Assembly (NCBI GenBank): GCA_963809965.1
Contig: CAWELU010000006.1
Coordinates: 248,001-312,000, forward strand
Source of the DNA: CAIWHR01 sp963809965
GTDB lineage: Bacteria; Pseudomonadota; Gammaproteobacteria; Burkholderiales; Casimicrobiaceae
Direction: 5' to 3'
Length of the DNA: 64,000 nucleotides
Below the pieces are notes generated by a model. That model saw only the letters and a list, made by a program, of their open reading frames with translations. It searched no databases and had not been told where the DNA came from. Positions 35,775 through 44,817 of this stretch are shown piece by piece; the stretch's first letter is position 1; every line of letters begins with the position of its first letter. The position numbers were made by a program, and so were the translations under genes.

Positions 35775-36248
35775 TCAGCCGCCGCAGCCACCCAGCGTCA
35801 CCTTGATTTCCTTGGACGCAACGTAGTACTTGCCGTCCGCCTTGACCAGCGCATAGACGTTCGAGCTCTGGCCCATCTTGACGCGCGTGCTGATCGAGGG
35901 CTCGGTCCCGGCGGGCAGGTCGAAACTGGCCGCGAGCATGTTCGGATTCTTCTCGATCAGGATCGCGATCGACTCGGTCTTCGGAATCGCGCTGGTCACG
36001 CCGATCGGCACGACCGCTCCGTTCTCGGCGATATCGGGCGTCGAAACGAACGCGATGTCCTTGCTTTGCGCCGGGGCACCCCCTCCGACCGCCTTCATCA
36101 TCTCGTCCATCGTCTTCGCTTCGAACGCCGCCTTGTTCCAGGCTTGCGCCGCCGCTTCGCCGGGGACGAGCCAACCTGCCGCCAAGAGGAGCCCCAGCAG
36201 CGTCATGCCACCGCCCGCTTTCAGTGCCGTTCTGCGATTCGCGTCCAT
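35775..36248 (-). CDS. soxY: Thiosulfate-carrier protein SoxY
   Basis: SoxY carries sulfur intermediates on a cysteine at its C-terminus. The 157-residue protein has a Tat signal (MDANRRTALKAGGGMTLLG) and ends VTLGGCGG, the swinging-arm motif with the carrier cysteine. PDIAENGAVVPIGVT and GTEPSISTRVKMGQSSNVYA fit SoxY. ATG 36248 was chosen for the Tat signal. It is the first gene of the minus-strand sox operon, with a TAGAAT about 62 nt upstream. Confidence 0.95.
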   Translation of the reverse strand: MDANRRTALKAGGGMTLLGLLLAAGWLVPGEAAAQAWNKAAFEAKTMDEMMKAVGGGAPAQSKDIAFVSTPDIAENGAVVPIGVTSAIPKTESIAILIEKNPNMLAASFDLPAGTEPSISTRVKMGQSSNVYALVKADGKYYVASKEIKVTLGGCGG

Positions 36249-36309
36249 CGGTCGACCTCCAGAGCAGGAACTGCCGTCTCGCCACGCAGGCAAGTCTGCG
36301 TGATGAATT

Positions 36310-36315
36310 ATTCTA
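36310..36315 (-). promoter_or_regulatory. Probable -10 element for the sox operon
   Basis: The minus strand reads TAGAAT inside CTAGAATAATTC, an AT-rich island in a GC-rich gap, 62 nt before the soxY ATG. No strong -35 is evident, so an activator may be needed. Confidence 0.45.
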
Positions 36316-36507
36316 GTCCGAAATCGATGGAACGGGCCGCCCGTCTGCCCGGAGGGTTTCGAACTCGCCCGCCATGCGTCGCGCTGCAAGATTGGGCCGC
36401 ACCGAACCCGGCGCGGAAGCCGGGCCGTGCCGATGCATGATGGCGGAACCTCTGGCCGGAGCACGTCGTCGAACGCTCATCGCCCCCCTCGGAGCTCCCC
36501 TGCGACT

Positions 36508-37167
36508 ATGGAAGCCGACCCGCACGCATGCTTGCCCCAGCGGCGCCGTTCGTTACGGCTGCTCGCTCCGCTGCTGTTGGCTCCAGTGTTGTTGCGGCTA
36601 CGAAACGCGAGTGCGCAGCAGCCTTCGCTGGCCCCGACGCCCGGCCAACCCGAGGGCCCCTTCTATCCAAAGACGCTGCCCGCTGATCGGGATGCCGATC
36701 TGACGCAGGTTACAGGCCGCCCTGCCCGGGCCCTGGGCACCGTGCTCTATTTCTCCGGAAGGGTACTCGCGCGCGACGGCCGCCCTCTCTTCGGCGCGGT
36801 CGTCGAGCTGTGGCAGTGCGACAACTATGGCCGCTACCACCATGCCGGTGACGACGGTCATCCGCGCGACGACAATTTTCAGGGATACGGCGCCACCCTG
36901 ACCGACGCCGAAGGCCGCTACGAGTTCAAGACCATTCGACCGGTCCCGTATACGGGTCGACCGCCGCACATGCACGTCCGGCTGCGGCATGCGAGCGCGC
37001 CGACGTTGACGACGCAGATCTACATCGCGGGGGACGCGATAGGTAACGACGGTGTGCTGAGGGCCTCACCGAGCGGAACGCTCGAGAAGCTGACGATGGC
37101 GCTCGTGCCGGCGTCCGGGCGGGAGTCCGGGGCTCTTGCGGGGAATTACGAGTTCGTCCTGCGCTAA
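36508..37167 (+). CDS. Exported intradiol ring-cleavage dioxygenase-like protein
   Basis: This 219-residue protein resembles the beta subunit of protocatechuate 3,4-dioxygenase, which opens catechol rings with Fe(III). Iron ligands are visible as tyrosines in NYGRYHHAG and histidines in GRPPHMHVRL. The VVELWQCDNYGRYHH and FKTIRPVPYTGRPPHMH blocks are the family core. The N-terminus QRRRSLRLLAPLLLAP looks like a Tat or Sec signal, as in the exported dioxygenase-like group whose substrates are poorly known. It is divergent from soxY. A role beyond the intradiol fold is not proven. Confidence 0.83.
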   Translation: MEADPHACLPQRRRSLRLLAPLLLAPVLLRLRNASAQQPSLAPTPGQPEGPFYPKTLPADRDADLTQVTGRPARALGTVLYFSGRVLARDGRPLFGAVVELWQCDNYGRYHHAGDDGHPRDDNFQGYGATLTDAEGRYEFKTIRPVPYTGRPPHMHVRLRHASAPTLTTQIYIAGDAIGNDGVLRASPSGTLEKLTMALVPASGRESGALAGNYEFVLR

Positions 37168-37268
37168 ACGGTGTCGAGGCCGGTGTTCAGCCCCGCAATC
37201 CGCCGCGAGAAACCGTTTGTTCGTCGCCACAACCTCCCGGGACCAGGCCCGGGGCTTGCCGCCGCCGT

Positions 37269-37541
37269 TCAGTGAATGGTGGCGCCCGACAGGAAGCGCA
37301 GCAGCGCTCCGCTCTTCAGCCGATACACACCCTCGCCAACGTGCTCCGCGCCGTCGATTTCATCGCGCGTGAACGCGATCTCGGTGTCGCCGTTTTTCGC
37401 CTCGAGCACGATGTCGTCCGCGACCGTGTACTTGTCCGGCACGCGCAGATACTCCGTTTGAAACACGACGCCGTTGATGAGCACGAAATCGGCCGCGTCC
37501 ATCGCGTGCATCAGCTTCGTCGCATTGCCAGTCTTGGTCAT
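37269..37541 (-). CDS. Conserved-looking small protein of unknown function
   Basis: I do not recognise this 90-residue protein. It begins MTKTGNATKLMHAMDAADFV and continues as a beta-rich domain of alternating charged and hydrophobic residues (VINGVVFQTEYLRVPDKY spacing, then DDIVLEAKNGDTEIAFTRD and EGVYRLKSGALLRFLSG). There are no cysteines, membrane spans or signal peptide. Codon choice looks like its neighbours, so a real gene is likely. ATG 37541 is preferred to the longer start at 37580. It lies between the dioxygenase gene and speE. Confidence 0.55.
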   Translation of the reverse strand: MTKTGNATKLMHAMDAADFVLINGVVFQTEYLRVPDKYTVADDIVLEAKNGDTEIAFTRDEIDGAEHVGEGVYRLKSGALLRFLSGATIH

Positions 37542-37757
37542 CGTGTAATCGCTGCGCCGGTTGTTGCGGGTATCGGACACCCTTGGCGGCTATATGCGGG
37601 CGAACGGGCCCTACTTCAAGCAACCATTCTTGCCGGAGCCGGTGGGTTCATTAACCATGAACGCGCGAACGCCAACGGGGTTGACGGCCGGCGTCCCCGG
37701 CCAACGGAGGCTCTGCCCCATTCGGGTGCACGCGCCTTATAGTGGCTGGCACTCGCG

Positions 37758-37775
37758 CGCGGGGGGTCCCCCGCG
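37758..37775. terminator. Hairpin just after speE
   Basis: CGCGGGGG and CCCCCGCG form a perfect 8-bp stem with a GT loop, 5 bp beyond the speE stop. It has no T-tract, so it may only stabilise the mRNA end or be a weak terminator. Confidence 0.45.
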
Positions 37776-37779
37776 TAGG

Positions 37780-38658
37780 TCAGGCGACCAGCTCGCGGAC
37801 GAAGTTCGGAAGCGCAAGCGCCGCGCGGTGCATGTCGCCGTTGTAATACTGGAGCCGGGCGAGGCCCCGCTGCGCGATGCGGCGGTCGATCTCCGCTGCC
37901 GACACGCTCTTCGGATCGAGCGTCGCCGAGGCACAGGCCATCATCCACATACCGCCATACAGCGGCACGGACGTCAGGTACGGCGTGACCAGCGCAAACG
38001 CCTCGCGCAGATTCGCGAGCGTACGCCGGATCCGATCCGGATGCGCGATCGGGCTGGCGATGTGCAGCGTCATCGCCCCAACCGGATTCAATCGTGCCGC
38101 GCAGGCGCGATAGAACTCGGTCGTGTAAAGCGATTCCGACGGCCCCCCCGGATCGGTCAGATCGAGCACGATGAGATCGTAGCGCGTCGTGGCCGAGCGG
38201 ACGTACTCGAAGCCGTCGCCGATCTTGAGCGAAAGTCGCGGGTCGTCGAGCGATCCGCCGTGGACCGTCTGCAGATACCTGCGCGCGATGTCGACGACCG
38301 TTAGGTCGATTTCGGCCAGCGTCACGGCCTCGATCGACGGGTGCTTCAAGAGCTCCTCGGCCGACCCGCCGTCACCGCCGCCGACAATGAGCGCACGCTC
38401 CGGATGCGGATGGGTGAGCGCCGCGAGATGGACGAGGTTCTCGTGATAGAAGAACTCGTCCTTCTCGGAGGTCATGAAATGTCCGTCGAGCCGGAAGAGC
38501 TTGCCGAACGGCACGCTGTCGTGCACCTCGACCGCCTGGTAGCGCGACTGGAAACGCTCGAGCTGCCGCGCCGAACGAATGAAGAACCCCCACTCGTCGG
38601 TGAGGTGTTCCGTCATCACGCCAGGCGCCAGATCGTGCGCGCCCGACGGGTCAGTCAT
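37780..38658 (-). CDS. speE: Polyamine aminopropyltransferase (spermidine synthase)
   Basis: SpeE transfers an aminopropyl group from decarboxylated SAM to putrescine. The 292-residue protein shows the spermidine-synthase blocks FGKLFRLDGHFMTSEKDEFF, HPERALIVGGGDGGSAEELL with the nucleotide-binding motif, LAEIDLTVVDIARRY, LIVLDLTDPGGPSESLYT with the catalytic aspartate, and MTLHIASPI. It overlaps speD by 8 bp, so the two-step pathway is translated together. Confidence 0.95.
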   Translation of the reverse strand: MTDPSGAHDLAPGVMTEHLTDEWGFFIRSARQLERFQSRYQAVEVHDSVPFGKLFRLDGHFMTSEKDEFFYHENLVHLAALTHPHPERALIVGGGDGGSAEELLKHPSIEAVTLAEIDLTVVDIARRYLQTVHGGSLDDPRLSLKIGDGFEYVRSATTRYDLIVLDLTDPGGPSESLYTTEFYRACAARLNPVGAMTLHIASPIAHPDRIRRTLANLREAFALVTPYLTSVPLYGGMWMMACASATLDPKSVSAAEIDRRIAQRGLARLQYYNGDMHRAALALPNFVRELVA

Positions 38659-39016
38659 CCTTGCCCCCGCGGTGGATCGCGTGGAACTTCGCGCGCTGCG
38701 GCTTCAATGCTGACTCGAGCGCGCGGAACAGCTTGTCCGCCTTCTCGCTGTTGTCGGTCGTGTAATTGCAGACGTACACGTCGATCGTGACGAATCCGTG
38801 CTCGGGCCAGGTGTGGATCGCGAGATGCGATTCCGCCAGCAGCACGGTGCCCGTGACGCCCTGCGGCTCGAACTGGAAGAAACGATCGCCGACGACCGTG
38901 AGTCCGGCGTCGGCCGTCGCCTTGAGGCAAAGCGCCCGCAACTCCTCGGCGCGCGTGAATTCGGGTGTGTGGGCAGGGCAGCCGTACCATTCGCCTAACA
39001 GATGAATGCCGTCCAT
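38651..39016 (-). CDS. speD: S-adenosylmethionine decarboxylase proenzyme
   Basis: SpeD makes decarboxylated SAM for SpeE. The 121-residue proenzyme is of the short bacterial (SpeH-like) type and cuts itself at the Glu-Ser bond in LLAESHLAIHTWPEHGF (near residue 63), turning the serine into the pyruvoyl cofactor. Other conserved parts are HLLGEWYGC and TIDVYVCNYTTD. ATG 39016 (MDGIHLLGEWYGCPAH) is the family start. It is upstream of and overlaps speE. Confidence 0.95.
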   Translation of the reverse strand: MDGIHLLGEWYGCPAHTPEFTRAEELRALCLKATADAGLTVVGDRFFQFEPQGVTGTVLLAESHLAIHTWPEHGFVTIDVYVCNYTTDNSEKADKLFRALESALKPQRAKFHAIHRGGKDD

Positions 39017-39332
39017 TAGTCGTCCCCATTGGAGCGCCCGCCGCGCTGAAGCAGGAGCTGCGCGTTCCGTCCTTTCGGAGGCCCTCAAGAAAAAAGCCCC
39101 GCCCCCGCTCGCCGCGGGAAGAAGGGCACCCACCTACCCCGGCCTCGACTGCCGGCGTAAACCTTTTGGATTACTTCGCTGCAAAGCCTTTGGATTATTG
39201 CACAAAGTGTGCGCGGGCGCGATAATTTTATGCTCTGCGCAACGCGGCGCGGCGCGATGAATCCATTCCGCGGCGCCATGCCGATCCCGATCGCTACCGT
39301 TTCGACTTGTCACCTCACCCTGACCGAATGCC
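39017..39332. other. Divergent regulatory region between speD and tkt
   Basis: These 316 bp hold the tkt promoter (39198-39226) and a direct repeat just upstream of it: CCTTTTGGATTA (39162-39173) and CCTTTGGATTA (39187-39197), 25 bp apart. The second copy touches the -35. They may be a regulator site. No coding signal was found. Confidence 0.45.
39198..39226 (+). promoter_or_regulatory. Promoter of the tkt-gap-pgk-fba run
   Basis: TTGCAC (39198-39203) and GATAAT (39221-39226) are exactly 17 bp apart, about 107 bp before the tkt ATG. This is the best sigma-70 match in the window. Confidence 0.6.
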
Positions 39333-41370
39333 ATGACCGCCACCGCCCTCGCCTCCGATCGAGAACTTGCCAATGCGATTCGCGCGCTGGCGATGGACGC
39401 GGTCGAAGCCGCGAAGAGCGGCCACCCGGGCATGCCGATGGGAATGGCCGAGATCGCCCTCGCGCTTGTGGGGCGCGCACCTGTCGCACAATCCGACCAA
39501 CCCGAAATGGGTGAACCGCGACCGGTTCGTCGTTTCCAACGGCCACGGCTCGATGCTGCTCTACGCGCTGCTGCACCTGTCGGGCTACGACCTGCCGATG
39601 GAGGAGTTGAAGCGCTTCCGACAGCTGCACTCGAAAACACCGGGACACCCCGAGGTCGGTCCGACTCCGGGCGTCGAGACGACCACCGGCCCGTTGGGTC
39701 AGGGCATCGCCAACGCGATCGGCATGGCGCTCGCCGAGAAGCTGCTCGCCGCCGAGTTCAACCGGCCCGGCCACACGATCGTCGACCACCGCACCTACGC
39801 GTTCCTGGGCGACGGATGCCTGATGGAGGGCATATCGCACGAGGCCTGTTCGCTCGCCGGAACCTGGGGCCTTGGCAAGCTGATCGCGCTCTACGACGAC
39901 AACGGGATCTCGATCGACGGCGAGACGAAGGGCTGGTTCACCGACGACACGGCCAAGCGTTTCGAGGCTTACGGCTGGAACGTGATCCGCGACGTCGACG
40001 GCCACGATGTCGCGGCGGTCGATCGGGCGATCCGCGCAGCCCACGCCGTCACCGACCGGCCGACGCTCATCTGCTGCAAGACCGTGATCGGCAAGGGCTC
40101 GCCCAACAAGGCGGGTTCCCACGACGTGCACGGTGCGGCGCTCGGCGAGAAGGAAGTCGCCGCCACGCGTGTCAATCTCGGCTGGACGTACCCGCCTTTC
40201 GAGATTCCCGACGCGATCTACGCCGGCTGGAGCGCGCGGGAACGCGGGACGCGCGCCGAGCAGGCCTGGGCCGAGCGCTTCGCGCGCTATCGCGCCGCAT
40301 ACCCCGAGCTCGCCGCCGAATTCACGCGGCGCGTGCATGGCGAGCTCCCGGCGAACTGGCGCGAAACCACGCGACGCATTCGCCGCGGCGCAGGCTGCGA
40401 AGGGCGAAACGGTCGCCACGCGCAAGGCGTCGCAACAGGCGATCGAGTCGTACGCGAAGGCCCTGCCCGAGCTCCTCGGCGGCTCGGCGGACCTGACGGG
40501 CTCGGTGCTCACCACGTGGTCCGGCAGCAAGACGGTCACCCGGGAAAGTGCGGGCAACTACATCCATTTCGGCGTGCGCGAGTTCGCGATGAGCGCCATC
40601 GCCAACGGCGTCGCGCTGCATGGCGGCCTGATTCCCTACGTCGGTACGTTTCTCACTTTCTCGGATTACGCGCGCAACGCACTGCGGATGGCGGCGCTGA
40701 TGAAGGTGCGCTCGATCTTCGTGTTCACGCACGATTCGATCGGCCTGGGCGAGGACGGCCCGACGCACCAGTCGGTCGAGCATGCCGCGAGCCTGCGTCT
40801 CATCCCGAACATGGACGTCTGGCGACCATGCGACACGGTCGAGACGGCCGTCGCCTGGGCGGCGGCCATCGAGCGCGAGCACGGCCCGACGGCGCTGCTC
40901 TTCACGCGGCAGAACGTGCCGTTCCAGAAGCGCGACGACGCGCAGGTTGCCTCGATCGGTCGCGGCGGCTACGTGCTCGCCGACTGGAGCGGCGACGCGC
41001 GCAGGCGTGCCGTGATCATCGCCACCGGCTCCGAGGTGTCGCTTGCCATGCAAGCGCGCGAGATGCTCGTGGCGGACGGCATCGCGGTGCGCGTCGTCTC
41101 GATGCCCTCGACGAGCGTCTTCGACCGGCAGGATGCCGCGTATCGGGGAAGCGTGTCTTGCCCCGGGACGTGCCGCGGGTCGCGGTCGAGGCCGGATCGA
41201 CCGACGGTTGGCGCAAGTACGTGGGCGCCGTCGACGATCCGCGTGCCGCCGTCGTTGGACTCGATACGTTCGGCGAGTCCGCGCCGGCCGGTGCGCTGTT
41301 CAAGCATTTCGGCTTCACGGTCGAAAACGTTGCGGCCGCGGTCCGCGGCGTCGTCGCCGCGGCCGCGTGA
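39333..41370 (+). CDS. tkt: Transketolase, several frameshifts
   Basis: Transketolase moves two-carbon units in the pentose phosphate or Calvin cycle with ThDP. Blocks are IRALAMDAVEAAKSGHPGMP, WVNRDRFVVSNGHGSMLLYA, TTTGPLGQGIANAIGMALAE, FLGDGCLMEG, THDSIGLGEDGPTHQ and a C-terminal LPRDVPRVAVEAG. Extra bases lie near 39467, 40368 and 41143-41157 (two), so four frame segments exist. Removing four bases gives 677 residues, a normal length. The head of a tkt-gapA-pgk-fba cluster in one orientation. Confidence 0.87.
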
Positions 41371-41451
41371 GCGTCGCGACGATCCGCGGCGCGCACGCCG
41401 GCGCCAATGCTTCCGGGCAATGACCTTTACTACGTGGACCAGGAGAAGAGC

Positions 41452-42454
41452 ATGACGATCAAGGTGGGCATCAACGGGTTCGGCCGCATCGGCCGCATGG
41501 TACTGCGGGCGGCGGTGCGCGACTTTCCGGACATCGAGGTGGTCGGCATCAACGACCTGCTCGAGCCCGATTACCTCGCGTACATGCTCCAGTACGACTC
41601 CGTACACGGCCGCTTCAAGGGCACGATCGCCGTCGAGGGCAGCACGCTGGTCGTCAACGGCCGCAAGATCCGCCTGACCGCCGTCAAGGATCCCGCCGAG
41701 CTCAAGTGGAGCGAGATCGGCGCCGATGTCGTCGTCGAGTCGACGGGCCTTTTCCTCACCAAGGAAACCGCCGAGAAACACCTCGCCGCCGGCGCGAAGA
41801 AGGTGATCATGTCGGCGCCGTCCAAGGACGAGACGCCGATGTTCGTGTACGGCGTCAACGACAAGACGTATGCCGGCCAGGCCATCATCTCCTGCGCGTC
41901 GTGCACGACGAACTGCCTGGCGCCGGTCGCCAAGGTGCTGAACGACACGTGGGGCATCAAACGCGGGTTGATGACCACGGTGCACGCCGCAACGGCGACG
42001 CAGAAGACCGTCGACGGTCCGTCGAACAAGGACTGGCGCGGCGGACGCGGCATCCTGGAAAACATCATTCCGTCGTCGACCGGCGCGGCGAAGGCCGTCG
42101 GCAAGGTGATCCCCGAGCTCAACAAGAAGCTCACGGGCATGGCGTTCCGCGTGCCGACGTCCGACGTCTCCGTGGTCGACCTCACGGTCGAGCTCGCGAA
42201 GCCCGCGACGTACAAGGAGATCTGCGCGGCGATGAAGGCCGCGTCGGAAGGCGCGATGAAGGGCGTGCTGGGCTACACCGAGGACAAGGTCGTCGCCACC
42301 GACTTCCGCGGCGAGAGCCGTACCTCGGTGTTCGATGCGGATGCCGGCATCGCGCTCGACGACACGTTCGTCAAGGTCGTCGCCTGGTACGACAACGAGT
42401 GGGGCTACTCGTGCAAGGTGCTGGAGATGGTCTCGGGTGATCGCGGCGAAATAG
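41452..42454 (+). CDS. gapA: Glyceraldehyde-3-phosphate dehydrogenase, frameshifted at the 3' end
   Basis: GapA oxidises glyceraldehyde-3-phosphate with NAD(P). The protein begins MTIKVGINGFGRIGRMVLRA and has the active cysteine in ISCASCTTNCLAPVAK, STGAAKAVGKVIPELN, and WYDNEWGYSCKVLEMV. As written, the end runs on to 42474 with a family-foreign tail. Dropping one T at 42431-42434 gives the standard ending EMVRVIAAK and a stop at 42452-42454, for 333 residues. AGGAGAAG precedes the ATG. Confidence 0.92.
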
Positions 42455-42478
42455 ACCCGCCGATCGAGGATTGACGCC

Positions 42479-43658
42479 ATGACGCTTCAAGCGCCTCTCC
42501 GACATCGACGTTTCCGGCAAACGGGTGTTCATCCGCGCCGACCTCAACGTGCCACAGGACGACGCCGGCACGATCACCGACGATTCGCGGATCCGCGCGT
42601 CCGTTCCGGGCATCCGGGACGCGCTGGCGCGCGGCGGGGCCGTGATGGTCACCTCGCACCTCGGTCGACCCACCGAGGGCCAGTTGAGCGAAGCCGATTC
42701 GCTAGCGCCTGTCGCGCGGCGGCTCGCCGAGTTGCTGGGCCGCGAGGTGCCGCTCGTCCGCGATTGGGTCGATGGCGGCGCGTGGCACACCGCGCTTCGC
42801 CCCGGGCAGGTCGTGCTGCTCGAGAACTGCCGGTTCAACAAGGGCGAGAAGAAGAACGACGACGCGCTCGCGCGGAAGATGGCCAAGCTCTGCGACGTCT
42901 ACGTGAACGACGCGTTCGGCACCGCGCATCGGGCGGAGGCGACGACGCACGGCGTCGCCAGACACGCGCCGGTCGCCTGCGCCGGTCCGCTGATGGCCGC
43001 CGAGCTCGATGCGCTCGGCAAAGCGCTCGCGCACCCGGCGCGGCCGCTGGTCGCCATCGTCGGTGGCGCGAAAGTGTCCACCAAGCTCACGGTTCTGAAA
43101 GCGCTCGCCGCCAAGGTCGACGCGCTCATCGTCGGCGGCGGCATCGCGAACACGTTCATCCTGGCTGCGCACGGTCACGTCGGCAAGTCGCTGGTCGAGG
43201 CGGAGCTCGTCGGCGAGGCGCAGGCGATCCTCGATGCGTTCCCCGGGCGCGTGCCGGTTCCGGTCGACGCCGTTTGCGCCAAGGAGTTCTCGGCGACTGC
43301 GACAGCGACATTGAAGGCGATCGAGAATCTCGAACCCGACGACCTGATTCTCGACATCGGGCCGAGCTCGATGGCGGTCGTGAAAACGATCATCGCCAAG
43401 GCCGGAACGATCGTGTGGAACGGTCCGCTCGGCGTGTTCGAGTTCGACGCATTCGCCGACGGCACCCGGACGCTGGCCGAAGCGATCGCCGCTTCGTCGG
43501 CGTTCTCGATCGCGGGTGGTGGCGATACCGTGGCTGCGATCAACAAGTTCGGGATTGCCGACCGCATCTCGTACATCTCGACCGCGGGCGGCGCATTCCT
43601 CGAGTTCCTCGAGGGCAAGACACTCCCCGCCGTCGCGGTGCTCGAGGAACGAGCGTAG
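42479..43658 (+). CDS. pgk: Phosphoglycerate kinase, frameshifted at the 5' end
   Basis: Pgk makes ATP from 1,3-bisphosphoglycerate. Motifs are FIRADLNVPQDDAGTITDDS, VTSHLGRPTEG, LLENCRFNKGEKKND, AFGTAHRAEATTHG, VGGAKVSTKL and the nucleotide site FSIAGGGDTVAAINKFG. The ATG at 42479 is in another frame from the body. Removing one base at 42485-42488 gives MTLKRLSDIDVSGKRVFIRA, the typical start, and 392 residues. Without the correction translation would have to begin at 42525. Confidence 0.92.
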
Positions 43659-43733
43659 TGCGCATCGGCACTTGCACCGAGGCCACAACAGGATCACCGC
43701 CAGTATCCCAACACCTCTGCGAAGGAGACCCAC

Positions 43734-44799
43734 ATGCCCCTCGTTTCGATGCGCCAGCTGCTCGATCACGCCGCCGAAAACGGCTACGGTCTGCCGGCGT
43801 TCAACGTCAACAACCTCGAGCAGGTGCAGGCGATCATGACGGCGGCCGCCGAGACGGACAGCCCGGTGATCATGCAGGCGTCCGCCGGCGCGCGGAAATA
43901 CGCGGGCGAGACTTTCCTGCGCCACCTGATCGAAGCAGCCGTCGAGAGCTATCCGACGATCCCCGTCGTGATGCACCAGGACCACGGGCAGTCGCCCGAC
44001 GTATGCCTGCAGGCGATGCGGCTCGGCTTCTCCAGCGTGATGATGGACGGGTCGCTGCATGGCCGACGGCAAGTCGATCGCGAGCTACGACTACAACCTC
44101 GACGTCACCGGCAAGGTGGTCGAGATGGCGCACGCGATCGGCGTCACCGTCGAGGGCGAGCTGGGCTGTCTCGGCTCGCTCGAAACGATGAAGGGCGACA
44201 AGGAGGACGGCCACGGCGCCGAGGGCACGATGACGCGCGAAATGCTGCTGACCGACCCCGACCAGGCCGCGGACTTCGTCAAGCGGACGCAGCTCGACGC
44301 GCTCGCCATCGCGATCGGCACCTCGCACGGCGCGTACAAGTTCACGCGCAAGCCCACCGGCGACATCCTGGCGATCGACCGCATCAAGGCGATCCACGCC
44401 CGCATCCCGAATACGCACCTCGTGATGCACGGCAGCTCGTCGGTGCCGCAGGAGCTGCTCGCGGTCATCCGCGAGAACGGCGGCGAGATGAAGGAGACCT
44501 ACGGCGTGCCGGTCGAGGAGATCCAGGAGGGGATCAAGCACGGCGTGCGCAAGGTCAACATCGACACCGACATCCGGCTCGCGATGACGGCCGCGGTGCG
44601 CAAGTTCCTCGCCACCAATCGCAGCGCGTTCGACCCGCGCGATTACCTGAAGCCCGCGCGCGAGGCGGCAAAGCAGATCTGCAAGGCGCGCTACGAGCAG
44701 TTCGGCTGCGCCGGGATGGCCTCGAAGATCAAGCCGGTCGCGCTCGACGCAGTGGCGCAACGCTACAAGTCCGGCGAGTTGAGGCAGATCGTCAACTGA
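43734..44799 (+). CDS. fba: Class II fructose-bisphosphate aldolase, frameshifted
   Basis: This zinc aldolase joins or splits fructose-1,6-bisphosphate. Motifs are GLPAFNVNNLEQVQAIM, VVMHQDHGQSPDVC, GFSSVMMDGSL, VEGELGCLGSLETMKG, AIAIGTSHGAYKF and LVMHGSSSVPQ, followed by the KVNIDTDIRLAMTA block. The frame shifts at 44058, where an extra C occurs in CTGCATGG. Corrected length is 354 residues. AAGGAGACC precedes the ATG. In many Burkholderiales pyk lies between pgk and fba, but not here. Confidence 0.92.
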
Positions 44800-44817
44800 T
44801 CCGGGGATGTCGCGGCC

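Noticed and set aside
35232..36440. A plus-strand open frame with the repeated peptide LRPLAPAPLTCPPGQVSLHR
   Set aside because: It reads through the soxZ tandem repeat and opposite soxZ and soxY. The peptide repeat comes from the DNA repeat, not from a protein family.
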